DNA from: Anagrus nilaparvatae
Lineage: Eukaryota; Arthropoda; Insecta; Hymenoptera; Mymaridae
Direction of reading: 5' to 3'
Length of the DNA: 64,000 nt
Assembly (NCBI GenBank): GCA_022575985.1
Contig: JAKSXM010000007.1
Coordinates: 63,890,501-63,954,500, forward strand
The notes under the pieces were generated by a model. It was not told the DNA's origin and made no database searches. It worked only from the letters and a program-made list of their open reading frames with translations. The translations under genes were made by a program, and so were the position numbers. This document shows, piece after piece, positions 35,801-47,200 of this stretch. Every line of letters starts with the position of its first letter. Position 1 is the first letter of the stretch.

Positions 35801-38800
35801 ATTGCGTTAAGTATTGTAATAATAGAACTGGATATAAACATATCCATGTACAATTTACTTGGATAAATATGATTGTTATAAGTGTATGTGTAGTCACCAC
35901 CAAGTCTCCTCCAACTATTTATCATAACGCTACCAGCAACGACGTGAAGTAGAGTACCAGTTGCCAAAAATAATAAAACCGTTCTTCTGGGCAGTCGGTC
36001 TCCAATAAAATGGCTAAAGATGAAAAGGCCATTTATAATAATGTAACCGATTATCGTTACGTGAACAACGGCAAGATCGCTAACCGAAATTCTCGGTTTA
36101 TTGTAAATTTCTTGAAAAGATTCAAAGGGTACAATCACCAGGGAAATGGCTACCACATCGAGTACCTAAAAAAAAAAATTGGCGATCAGTCTGAATAATC
36201 GCTATTTATTTATTTATGTACTTACAACTTCGAGGATCTTGAGGAGTACCGATCTCGAGTTTATAATTTCATCACTATCCTTAGACATGTGCGAATGTTG
36301 CATTCCATCGTCCGCCATCCTGACCCTTTTGTGTCTTCCTCTTCTGTCTCCCAGCTTGTTCAACTCTTTCCTGTTACTGTTGCAAAAAATATAAAATCAC
36401 CAAGTTGCGATCAATGAAAATTCCTCACATTCATTTCATTTAAAAATTTCACTTATTCTATCTTGCTCTAATTACGCTAATTGCTTTGAATTATCCTTTT
36501 CATTGTTCATTCAATGAGCACTTGTTTATTTTTAACTTAAAACTTCGATAACATAATCATTTTTACTTACGTTTAGTTTTCTAGGAGTTAACGATCTCTA
36601 TATCTGGGAGTTGTCTTTGTTGTTGTAAAAAATGTCGGACGGTGCTGCCAGCGCGTCTTTTTAATTCTATCTCACTTGCACCTGCAATTCCGAAATTCGA
36701 CCTGCCAGGGAGTGCCGCTTCAAAACTAACAATCACAACAAACCTAGATTCAAACAAAATTTTTATCTGCTTTTTTGTTTATTTTTTAATAAAAAAGCTC
36801 GTATTTCGTTAAAATAAAAAAAAAATTGACGACTTCTTGCATATTTTTATTCAAAAATTCAAACCGCATGTCTACAAACGTGTACGGCACTTTTCAAAGT
36901 GGAAGGGAACTCATTTCTGACCTGCTTGGGTGCGGTTCTCCACGATTATTTTACGTATACAACTCTTATAAACAAACTACGAGAAACAATGCCGTTTTTT
37001 TTGCTATAATATCAGATGAGACGTATTTAAGTACTATAAAAAATTTTTCAATTAATATAAATTTAAAGGAATTTAATTTCAAACAAAATAATTTCATCTG
37101 ATGCCCACTCACTTGTAAATAAAATTAACAAGTTAATTATATAAACGGTTTATAAATAGGGTAATTTACTTTTAAACCATATGATGAAGTAATTTTATGC
37201 TAAAAATGAACTGAAAAATAAATTTCGAAAAATTGGGTGCAATAAATTTTGATTTGATGAGCTTTTAAAATCCGATAAGCCTTAATTTAAAAGAATGAGT
37301 TTGACAATATTTTCCCTAAAAAATTTATAGATTTTCATAAAAAAGAGAGCATTTTGCTAATTAATGTTGAGTTACCAATTTTCAATGATTTTTTTGATTA
37401 TAAAACCAAGTATAGAATTTAAGCAAAAGTAAAAAACATCATATTTTTGGTTTTTTACTTTTTTTCGAGTAAAAGTTAAAAGTCATGCTCCGATGATTTC
37501 ACGATTTTTCGATCCCTCTTAAGGTCATGGTTATGGTTTTCAGGGTCACCATTTGAGAATAATATATTGTCTCGTGTATATTGAAAATTTGAGTAACTAT
37601 TTTTTATTCGTTAATGTTTTACTTCTGAAAAAATTGGTCTTATCTATATCATCTCTTTTTATTTAAAACTTATTCTTTGGTTTAATTTTTTACAAGTTTC
37701 TAGGTATATAATTTTTGAATTAAAATTAACCATAAGCCAATTCCTTGAGTTTCTAATACAATTCTTGGAGTGGTCCCAAGGTGCTCTAAAAACGCATATT
37801 CTTGTAGATATTTATAAAATTTTATCATTTAAAGCGTACTTATTAATTTGTTTTCATGGCAAATAATAAATTGAAATATTTAGTGCTATCTGTTCATATA
37901 CGATTTTTTCATATTGATGGTTGACACGATTCTTCGGCCAATTACCTTGCTTTTCAATGATATACACATAAGAAAAATGAGCCAACAAAACACTACACAA
38001 AGTTGTAATATAATGAAAAATGCTTAAAAATTTTTTTTTTTTAATTTTCTTTACGTTTCAAGTCATTTTCAATTGTTTGAATAGACAAAGTGCAATTAAT
38101 TTATTTAAATTAATGCAAATTTTTTTTTAAATTTTTACAACGGTAATTCATATTAATTTGATCTTTTAATTTTCAAAGTTTATAGTTAAAAAATCGATCG
38201 ATATACTAGAAATAGTATATTACGACCCATGGCCAGAAAAATAAAGAATGGCTCAAATTGCACGTAAATTACTTAATTAATTTAATTTGAAAAGCTGCGA
38301 ATTGGGACATTATTTTTTAATGTTCAAAGTTCGTATACGATTTTTCTGCGTCAAAGGCGAGAAATCGCTATTTCCTTGGCCGCGCAACGGCCAGAACTTC
38401 ATTAAAATTACGAAGGTAAGGTAACAATAATTTTTACATATGAAAAAGTTTATATTTTAATAAACTGTAAAAAGTTTTTTCAACGTATTTATACTATCAT
38501 AAATCATTTTTTTATTTTTTGCGGATTTCTCAGAAATTTAATATCAAGATATGTAAATTTATTATCATAATAGCAAATAACTTAGGAATTTTTACAGTGT
38601 AGGGTTATATTGAAGACGAAAAATTACTTTGAAAATTTATTTGATTCCTTTATCATTAAGAGCCAAAATAGTTTATATGTAAACCATATATTTTTTATAT
38701 CAAGTTATTAAAAAATAAGTTTTTTTTTAATTATAATAATCATGTAACATTATAATCAAGATTATAATTAAACTTATTTTAATAAAAATATTTAAAAAAA

Positions 38801-40342
38801 TTGCATTGTTAACTAACAGAGCCTTGGGCTTCCTGTAACTGAAGAACAAATTAATGAAATGAGTAGCCATGTAGACGACATTGATTTTGAAGCCGCTGCC
38901 AAAGAAGAAAAAGCAACTAGACATGATGTTATGGCACATGTACATGTTTTTGGAAATCAATGTCCTAAAGCAGCTCCAATAATTCATCTTGGCGCTACAA
39001 GCTGTTATGTTGGAGATAATACGGTAGTAGAAAACTATTAATTAGTTACTAACTTTCTAGAATTGAAGTTTTTAAAAATAATTTTTTATATTTTATGAAG
39101 GATTTGATTATTCTTCGAGATGGTTTTGATATTTTAATACCAAAGCTAGCAGCTGTGATTTCCCGACTTTCAGCCTTCGCAATGGAATATCGTGAGGTAG
39201 CTACACTGGGTTTCACTCACCTTCAACCAGCTCAGTTAACCACAGTAGGCAAAAGAGCAACCCTATGGCTTCACGAGTTACTGATGGATGAACGAGCATT
39301 TCAAAGAGCCCGAAATGATCTCCGATTCCGAGGAGTCAAAGGTACCACTGGAACTCAAGCTTCTTTCTTACAACTTTTTGCTGGTGACGGTGAAAAAGTC
39401 AAGCAACTTGACAAAATGGTAACAAAAATGGCTGGATTTGAAAAATGCTACGCTGTTACCGGACAAACTTACAGTCGAAAAGTAGATATCGAATGCCTTA
39501 ACGTTTTGAGTTCTTTAGGAGCAACAGTGCATAAGGTAATGATTAAAAATTAAATTTTACGATAATTTATTAGTTAAATTTTAATATTCAAATGTGCAGA
39601 TTTGTAGTGACATTCGCATACTCGCTAACATGAAAGAAATTGAGGAACCTTTCGAGTCCACTCAAATAGGTTCAAGCGCCATGGCTTACAAACGCAACCC
39701 AATGCGTTCAGAACGTTGCTGCAGTATTGCCCGACACCTGATGACTCTCGTAAATAATTGTCTTCATACAGCAGCCACCCAATGGATGGAAAGAACTCTA
39801 GACGACTCGGCAAATAGAAGGATAACGCTTGCAGAAGCTTTTCTTTCAGCAGATGTTGTTTTAATGACACTACAAAATATTACAGAAGGTCTTGTCGTTT
39901 ATCCGAAAGTTATTGCAAGGCATATTGACCAAGAGCTTCCGTTCATGGCTACCGAAAATATTATTATGGCTATGGTCAAGGCAGGTGGTGATAGACAGGT
40001 AAAAATACTCACTATTTTTCAAAATAATAATCTAAATGTTAATATATGACAAAAATAATTAAAAAATTCTTTTTTAAGGTATGCCATGAAAAAATACGCG
40101 TCCTATCCCATGAAGCTGGAGCTCAAGTCAAACAAAAAGGACTTGACAATGATTTAGTACAAAGAGTACGCAATGATCCATACTTTGAACCAATACTAAA
40201 TCAATTAGATTCACTTTTGGATCCAAAAACATTTGTTGGAAGAGCTCCAGATCAAGTTGTTGAATTTATTAAAGAAGAAGTAAATCCAATTTTAGAAAAA
40301 TATAAGGATATTAAAATATCATCAGTTGAATTAAACATTTAA
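31944..40342 (+). CDS. AdSL: Adenylosuccinate lyase
   Basis: Five exons (31944-32093, 38820-39023, 39101-39535, 39600-39998, 40079-40342) all join at phase 0 and give 483 residues, the family's usual length. The enzyme cleaves SAICAR and adenylosuccinate to release fumarate in purine synthesis, as a cytosolic homotetramer. Visible landmarks: SPLATRYAS at the N-terminus, [59 protein letters not shown], and the superfamily signature region [17 protein letters not shown]. In that signature the near-invariant Pro (MPYK) is Ala. Intron 1 is 6.7 kb and contains two antisense genes plus the probable last exon of the upstream RNA-binding protein gene. The stop codon overlaps an AATAAA at 40341-40346. 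The gene otherwise looks intact and functional. Confidence 0.95.
32875..34116. other. AT-rich part of the adenylosuccinate lyase intron
   Basis: No gene is seen. Two partly similar stretches (around 33540-33690 and 33705-33850, sharing TTAAGACAATG, ATAGAAAAGATGTACTTG and AAAACCTGTGTTA-like words) suggest an old tandem duplication of about 165 bp. Confidence 0.5.
34117..34704 (-). CDS. Four-pass MARVEL-like membrane protein B (nested, antisense)
   Basis: Exons 34704-34615, 34547-34368 and 34296-34117 join at phase 0 into 149 residues beginning [17 protein letters not shown] and ending FLYGY. Hydrophobic segments are [52 protein letters not shown], and [20 protein letters not shown]. The loop between segments 2 and 3 has a Cys-Gly-Gly (SQCGGDPIP). 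The first exon ends immediately before the first membrane segment, as in genes A (15750-17164) and C (35758-36318). The family is inferred from topology, size and exon pattern. It lies wholly inside intron 1 of adenylosuccinate lyase on the opposite strand. Confidence 0.75.
34705..35757. other. Spacer between nested genes B and C
   Basis: AT-rich; upstream of gene B and downstream of gene C. Around 35150-35460 the composition is slightly less AT-rich and the flanks share ACGGTGGTATGGAAATA and an inverted TTTCTATACCACCGTG, so 35221-35457 is bounded by a short inverted repeat, possibly a small MITE. Confidence 0.5.
35758..36318 (-). CDS. Four-pass MARVEL-like membrane protein C (nested, antisense)
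   Basis: Coding exons 36318-36226 and 36165-35758 join at phase 0 into 166 residues. The N-terminus is hydrophilic ([19 protein letters not shown]). It is followed by [19 protein letters not shown], then [37 protein letters not shown], and [19 protein letters not shown]. The loop between segments 3 and 4 is Tyr-rich ([13 protein letters not shown]). A non-coding first exon ends at 36571 with a strong GTAAGT donor, and an acceptor lies at about 36371-36377. ILEV before the first intron parallels IIEV in gene A. It is antisense within adenylosuccinate lyase intron 1. Confidence 0.75.
36600..38819. other. Remainder of adenylosuccinate lyase intron 1
   Basis: 36600-36740 is GC-richer and is the likely promoter and first-exon area of nested gene C. 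From 36.8 to 38.8 kb I see no exon. At 38205-38400 there is a copy of dispersed repeat R1 (CCATGGCCAGAAAAATAAAG, then CAAATTGCACGTAAATTAC). Confidence 0.5.
38205..38400 (-). repeat. Dispersed repeat family R1 (short copy)
   Basis: AGTATATTACGACCCATGGC and AAAGAATGGCTCAAATTGCA match, in inverse orientation, the repeat at 8727-8945 and 20881-21070. The central part is diverged. Confidence 0.55.
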
Positions 40343-43300
40343 TAAAATTTTATTGTGGTTAAATTTTTTTTTTGAATTTTTATGTATAATTAATTATAAT
40401 AATGCAAGATAATTTTTAAAAATCATAATATTTTATACCAAATAATTTTACAAAACATGATTTTTTAACTCAATATACATATGTACACTGTGATAAGTAA
40501 TTAATGTTTTTAGATTTATTAATAGAAAAGTTCAAATTTATATACATTAAGAATAAATAATAAAGCAGAAAGATTTATACAAAAGCCATAAGAATTTTTA
40601 AAATGCATGATTGTAATTGTAACTGTTGTTAAATTTTTAAAATATAAAGTTATTAAAATTATATGTACAACTGTTATTTGTCTTTTAAACCAGAAATTGT
40701 AGAGAGAAAAGTTTTTGAAAGTGTACCCAGTATTTTTTTAAAAGATAAAGACTAGATTAAATGTTAATGATTAAAGTATAGAAAAAATTAGTGCAATAGA
40801 TAAAGTTTGAAATGATTTGAGATGATTAAATATAGAGATTTTTTACAAAATTTATGATACAATACTGAAGGATAAATAAATACTGTCATTTTGCTGCAAA
40901 CTTTCTTGATTTTTTATTCTACCAACAATTTTTCTTTCTTGAAATCAATATTTTTTTTTTATTCATGATTACTATACAAATTGTCTGCTCACTTGATTAA
41001 TCTGTTTAGCAAATTTAAAATGTTAAAATATTGAGTTTTGCTCAAATACACTTGTATCAAATATGTTAATCGTTACCTGAATTGATTCACCATGTAAAAT
41101 TTGATAATTTTGAAACTGCTCATTCAACTTTACCAATTTGGTATAGTTGAAATCATTGCAGCTCTTATAAGTCAATGCACCCACCAGCCTAAAATATTAA
41201 AATTTAATTTTTTATTCAAATTATCATTTTGAAAAATTGTTTTGATATTTTATAGAGAAAGTTTTTAATGGTTTCGTTGATTAATTAATATTAATTAACT
41301 TTATTTAAAAAATAAAACGAATACTTTTACTTTCATTAGTCTATTTTTTAAGTTATGTATTTTTTATAAAAAATTTTAGTTATACTAAAAAAATAGTTAA
41401 AACTTTAAAAATTTATAAAATAAACTTACAGAAACAGTTGTTTGTTCTTCTCTCCTTCACAATTTTTAGTCTGAATTTTTCCTGCTAAAGCACCTTACTT
41501 TATATCACTTTCAAGCCTGTCCATAACTGCTTTTACTCCTTCTTTGGCATCTAAAAAACTCTCTCCTAACATAATAAATGTTATTTCTTCCATGTATCAG
41601 ATATTAAGCACTTGAATACTAGTCTACTTATATATTTTAAAAATAATTATCCTTTTCTAAAATTATTATTTTTACTTTTACTGTCTAGTCCAAAAATATT
41701 ATTAAAAATATGTAATAATAATAATAAAAATTAAGCTAATAAAAGTTACAATTTTTTATTTTATTTACTTTTTGAAAATAATAAAAAAAAATTATACTTT
41801 TTATGCAATTATAAATACACACACACATTTACAATAAAAAAATATAATTACTTACGCAATCAAAGAAAAACCAAAGCATTCCATAAAAAAAAAATTAATC
41901 TCTTATACAACTTTTATTTATTTTTAATGTAGCTACAAAACACTTTATTTTTACTTTTTTTAAATGTTTTTAAAAATAAAGTAGACATTTTTATTTATTA
42001 TACAGTTTTTTTTTTAAATAAGACATTCTCTCTTGTTGGTAATATATTATTTTTTAAATAATTTGATTTCAATAAATCTTCGAAAATTGATTTAGAAAAT
42101 GCAGTTCTTTTTATTATTTTTATAAATAAATAATTATATTTAGCTTTAAGGGAATATTTTAAATTTTTTCAAAAATTTATTTAATAAGATTTATTGATGT
42201 GTATAGGATGTATACATGGGTTAATCCATGTTAAAAAAGCAAGGTTTGATGGATTATCTGTTATAAGCCAATAATTAATTTATATAAGCATTTAGAATGA
42301 AAAAGAAATTATTTTAATTACCACATTCTTTTGTTGGAAGCAAAGTTTTTATCAGTTTAAGGTGTTTTTCGGAAAATTTGGTTTACAAGGGCGGATCCAG
42401 CGGGGGCGAAGGGAGCAATCGCCCCCTCCTGAGAACAAAAATGTACATGTTTTTAAATAAAATTTTATACAATTTTAAAAAATTTTTTAAGAAGTATGGT
42501 AAATTTTTCACCCCCTCCTAGGAAAGTTTCTGGATCCGAAATTTTTGGGACCTATAAAACTTATTTTCACTAAAAATTGTAATTATGGCAAAAATTTGAA
42601 ATTTTTTTTTGCCAAAAATTGGCATTTGATTTATATACTTTAACAGTGAAAGAATATCTATTATTACCAAGTTTCAAGATAGGCGAAAATTCAAAAATTT
42701 TTTATCTTTTAACATATGCTAATAAAACAATCCATATCCATATGGTGCAATAATTTAGTGATCCAAATATAACAAGCCTATTTTTGTTAGTCAAGCAGAA
42801 AATTTCATGTATATTTATGAACAAAAATAAAAATATTTTTGAAATATTATTTGTACCTTAAAATAAATTTAAATAGTACTTGAAATTTTGTATTTTTTAT
42901 GTCAATTTATTTATTAGTTAAAATAAATTTTATATTTACAATAAATATATAAAAATTAATTGTGAAGTATAAAAATCACAATTATTTTAAAAAAATTTTA
43001 GAAATATTTACATTTTAAAATTCTTACATATACTAATATATAACTAATGAATATAATATATCATTAATCTTGGCAACAATAAAAATAATAAAATTGCTGT
43101 GATTAATTTTTTATCAAATTTTCTAGATTTTATCGGTTTAGTAACTAAGAAAAACTGTAATTTAAAAAATCAAGGATTAATAAATTTTATAATCTCAACC
43201 CTGATGGAAAAAATTTTTAAATTATAACTAATTTTACTGACGACTAATCTTCATTTATAAATTCTTATAAACTATTGCCCAATAGATACTTCAAAAATTT

Positions 43301-44240
43301 CATTATTAAAAATTTTGATTGAAGCATTTGGGTTATTAAATTATTTTTTTAAAGTATCTTTTATAAACTAAATGAATTAGTAAAAATACTGTACAATAAC
43401 AAATGCATTTTAAAGAAAATTCTAAAAAAAATATTAGTAAAGTATAAAATTTTTTGTTTGAAAAAATTTTTGATTATCAATTATCTATTATTAAGTATCA
43501 GAAAAGCTAAACCAAGCTTATGAATGATTCTTTAAAAAATGGTATCTAAAATTATTCTAAAATCTTATCTTTAAAATAAGATTTTTACAATTATAAGTTT
43601 AAAATAATTATAATTAAGTTTATTGGGTTTTGACCCCCCCCCCCCCTCCTCTGCTTGACTAATTTACTAATATTTCGAACGTAAAAAGCCAAAAAATTAA
43701 AAGAAAATAAGTTTCCAACAAACCTTAAGTAGGAAAACCGCATTATAATACTATAGTTTTACCCCAAAAATGATTGTTAATAATTCTTGATTTAGCTATT
43801 TCTTATTTTTAATATGGTTCAGTGAGAGATTCAGCAATATTTCACATTTTAAAAACGGGACTTTTAAATGGAGAGAAAGAAGAAATACACCATTTGAGGA
43901 GTAAGTAATGTTAATGTTTTTTTCGAGGGAGCAAAAAGTACTTTGATAAGAAAAAGGTAGGGGGGGGGGGGTGAACAAGACCCATTTTTTTTCTTTTTAA
44001 TATTCAATTTTTGAAAAAATAAAAATTCTACCATAGACCTCATTTTTTGATTATTAGTACCCACGAAAATTATTTCAGTAAAAAATGAATGCATTGAAAC
44101 AAGTGTAAAATTTAACAATTTAAGCTAAAAAATAAGCTAAAAATCATCAACTATTTACAAAAAATATTTAAAATATTAGAATCGAGCATATTTAAAAAAA
44201 TATATATCTTACACCCGCGTATAATGAAAAGTAAAAAATT
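40343..44240. other. Intergenic region with one gene remnant and homopolymer-rich repeats
   Basis: Apart from the remnant at 41077-41593 it is AT-rich and non-coding. GCGGGGGCGAAGGGAGCAAT-type sequence with GCCCCCTCC lies at 42395-42430 and recurs as C or G runs at 43634-43647 and 43962-43971. These look like edges of a dispersed repeat family. Frames at 43796-44118 are low-complexity. Confidence 0.5.
41077..41593 (-). pseudogene. Two-exon gene remnant with in-frame stop, unrecognised
   Basis: Exon 41593-41430 begins MEEITFIMLGESFLDAKEG and continues VKAVMDRLESDIK. A TAA follows, and the same frame then continues GALAGKIQTKN to a GTAAGT donor. The second exon 41188-41077 is in matching phase (LVGALTYKSCNDFNY, then LNEQFQNYQILHGESIQ) and ends at a GTAACG donor. 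Matched splice phases and ordinary protein-like composition argue that this was a real gene. The TAA and the lack of a visible next exon suggest it is broken, or that the base is an error. I do not recognise the family. Confidence 0.4.
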
Positions 44241-47200
44241 TTAAATAATAAGCTTATTATCCTGACAAGGTGGTCCTTTACTAGGCCAATTACATGCACT
44301 TGTATTAGGATCAAAAGATAAATAAACAGGACAATTTAAAATATGAAGTGTAAAAACTTTTTTTTTTATATCCCAATGGCACGCATAAAATTTATTACAA
44401 TGTTTTGGATGTCTAAAAAGTCCTGCTCTAACACATTTAGGATAATCAACTAAATCTGTATTATCTTTGTTTTGATATTGTAATTGATTTTTTAATTTAT
44501 TTCCAGATCTAAAAGAATCATCTGACAAACTTTTGGCTGATCTACCATTTGTACGTTTATTTGGAATGTTTTCGTTGATTCTAAGAATAAATGAAGTACG
44601 GTCCCTTGGTCTTACACTAATTGATATGTTTTTTCCAAATATTGAATCTACTTTTTCTTTTTCTGATGAAAAATGTGCTTTTCTTTCAGTTAATGGAGGT
44701 AAATAATTAATGTCTCTTGTATTAGTTAATCCACTAAGAGAGTTTTGAGTATTTTGCTTTCTATTGTTTAAATGAGGTTGAATTTTACATATGCATTCTG
44801 CACTCAGTTTATCAATTATTAAAGGATGAAAATCACTTTGCTTCACAACAATTACATTCTTTTCACCAGCTGTTTTATTCTGGACAATTATTGAATCCTT
44901 TCGAACTAAAAAGGTGAATAACAAAATTTTTCATTTTATTTTTAGTTCAAATTTTGATAAAAAATATTAAATTTGTTACCTTGATTTAATTTTGATTTTA
45001 ACTTGTCGTTATTCAAAGATGTAACAACTCTTGAACCAACTAAATTACGTAATTTGGTCCCTTGATCCTGTGAAGTGTCAAATAAAAATGGCAATGGGTC
45101 AGAATCTAAATGACTTTCGGTAACGGTCTGACTTTCTTCCTGTTCCTAAAAATTATAAAATTAAAATTTTAATTATAGCCAATGCAAAACATACATTTAA
45201 TGATTTCTTCAAAAATATTTGAAATTATATTAATAATATTTAGCTATGAAAAAATTACCTCTGATGTAACGAAGGTTAAAGTCGATTGCTGATGATTGAT
45301 AAAGTTATTCGTAACATCAAGATTTTTTTCTGTTGTGGAATCTTGTGATGTATGATCATTAGATAATGAAATCCCAACATCTAGATGAGAATCAGGAAAT
45401 GTTGATGCTGAATATTCGTCATAATTTTCAGTTTCTTCTCGAAGTTTTATAGGTAATTTTGGAGTCGTTGAAAGGAAAGGATTAAAATTAGTCTTTTGAT
45501 CATCTGTAGGTTGAAATAAAGTTGTTTTTGAATCTGTTGAATCCATATTTTTTTGAGTTTTTGTTGTGCCAAATTGAACAACTAATGAGTCCTTGTCATC
45601 TGCTGAACTTGGAGTTGTTGCTAAATCATCATTAATTCCAGGCTCATAAATTGGTTTCACGTCAGTAAATTCATGATTGTCACTATTAATCAGCGGGAAT
45701 GTTGTCATTGATGTAGTAGGCTTCAAAAAATGATTCGTTGTATTTATTCTATTATTTGTCCCAAATGCACCTGCAAATGCGTTGGCTCCAATAAAATCAT
45801 TACTAGGTTGTGGTTTATTCTGATTGTTTGCTATAATAACATAACTTCCACTGCCTCCTAATTGAGCAGTAGTTATTCCAGTTTTCGTTGGACCTGTTTT
45901 TGTAAAACCACCAATTGTGAATTCACCAGATGATCCATCATCTGAATCATCGTCTTCATTTCCATTCGTGATTAAGAAAGAATTTGGCAACCCCGTATAT
46001 GAATTTCGAATATCTGGAAGGTCTTTTTCTGGTACTATATTTGTTGAGATCCCTGGTTTCATAAATGTTTTTTCTTCTTCACTCTGTAAGGCAGTAGAAC
46101 CATCCGCAAAGTTTGGATTTTCGGAACTTTGATCATTATCAATTGGATTTGAATTTAAAGGGATAACGAGAGAAGGCTCTAAAACGTTAAAAAAAATATA
46201 TAATGCAAGAATTAATTTGATTAATTTAAAGACTGTGAATTTAAAAAAAATGTTTGAAATTACCTTCAAAATCCACAAATTTAATATTTCCTTTATTTGT
46301 AGTCGAATCTTCAAATGTAGTTGGATCAATTTCAATTAATCCTTGCAAAAAAATTTTTTTTAAAATTGGTATCATAAATTATTAAATATCGTTAACTGGA
46401 AATGCATGTTTGAAATCCTACTAGGTTTTTTTAAATTGTTAATTAGAAAAAAATTAAGTAGCTCATGAAATGAGCTTTTAGAAAATTAGAGTAATTAATT
46501 TCCTATTACAAAATTGTTATATATAAAAACTAAATCAATCCAATTCCAGTTGGCGATAAATTATTGATTTACAAAAAAAAAATGATAAATACCATAATTA
46601 ATTTTTTGCTCACTACTATTAGCATTGTTAACATTATTATTTATAGGTATGGTATTAAAATTATTAGAAGGTTTAGGTTTATTACTAATTATAAACCCTG
46701 ATACTACTTGACCAGGTTTTATGTCGAAAGGATTAGATGCTAGATTTGTCAATGCTTCAGCATTATTTATGTTATTGTTATTATCTGTAAGTTATACAAT
46801 TTAAAAATTAAAATTTTTTTATACATTTTGTCAAATATCCTACCTGCAACAGTTTTACCACCCTCAAATATATTTGGCACAAAAGTATTTTGATTTCCAG
46901 GATTATTTTTATTTGGACCAGGTGTAGTTGAATAGTCAGTAGTTGAATAGTGACTAGTGTTGTATCTGTCTCCAATAAATTCAGTTAAATGTGTCTTATC
47001 AAAGTCTGTAGTTGTAAAATGACCTGGTCTTAATGTTGTGCCTGTGTTGTAGTGATGGTGGGTTGTTTTTTGATCATTGTTTGTTATTGTATTTGTTAGG
47101 TCATAAGTAGAAGGATGAGTTACGTCTTTTGTATAATCTGTAGTTATTTTTTGTCCCAAATTTTCAACACCATCAGCACCTAAAGTTGTTTGGCCTTGGC

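Noticed and set aside
36826..37101. A 91-codon open frame upstream of nested gene C
   Set aside because: No recognisable motif, low-complexity end, no splice or start support.
41450..41500. A 17-base intron (GTAAGG...TTTAGCAG) that would remove the in-frame stop at 41077-41593
   Set aside because: Far too short for spliceosomal removal.
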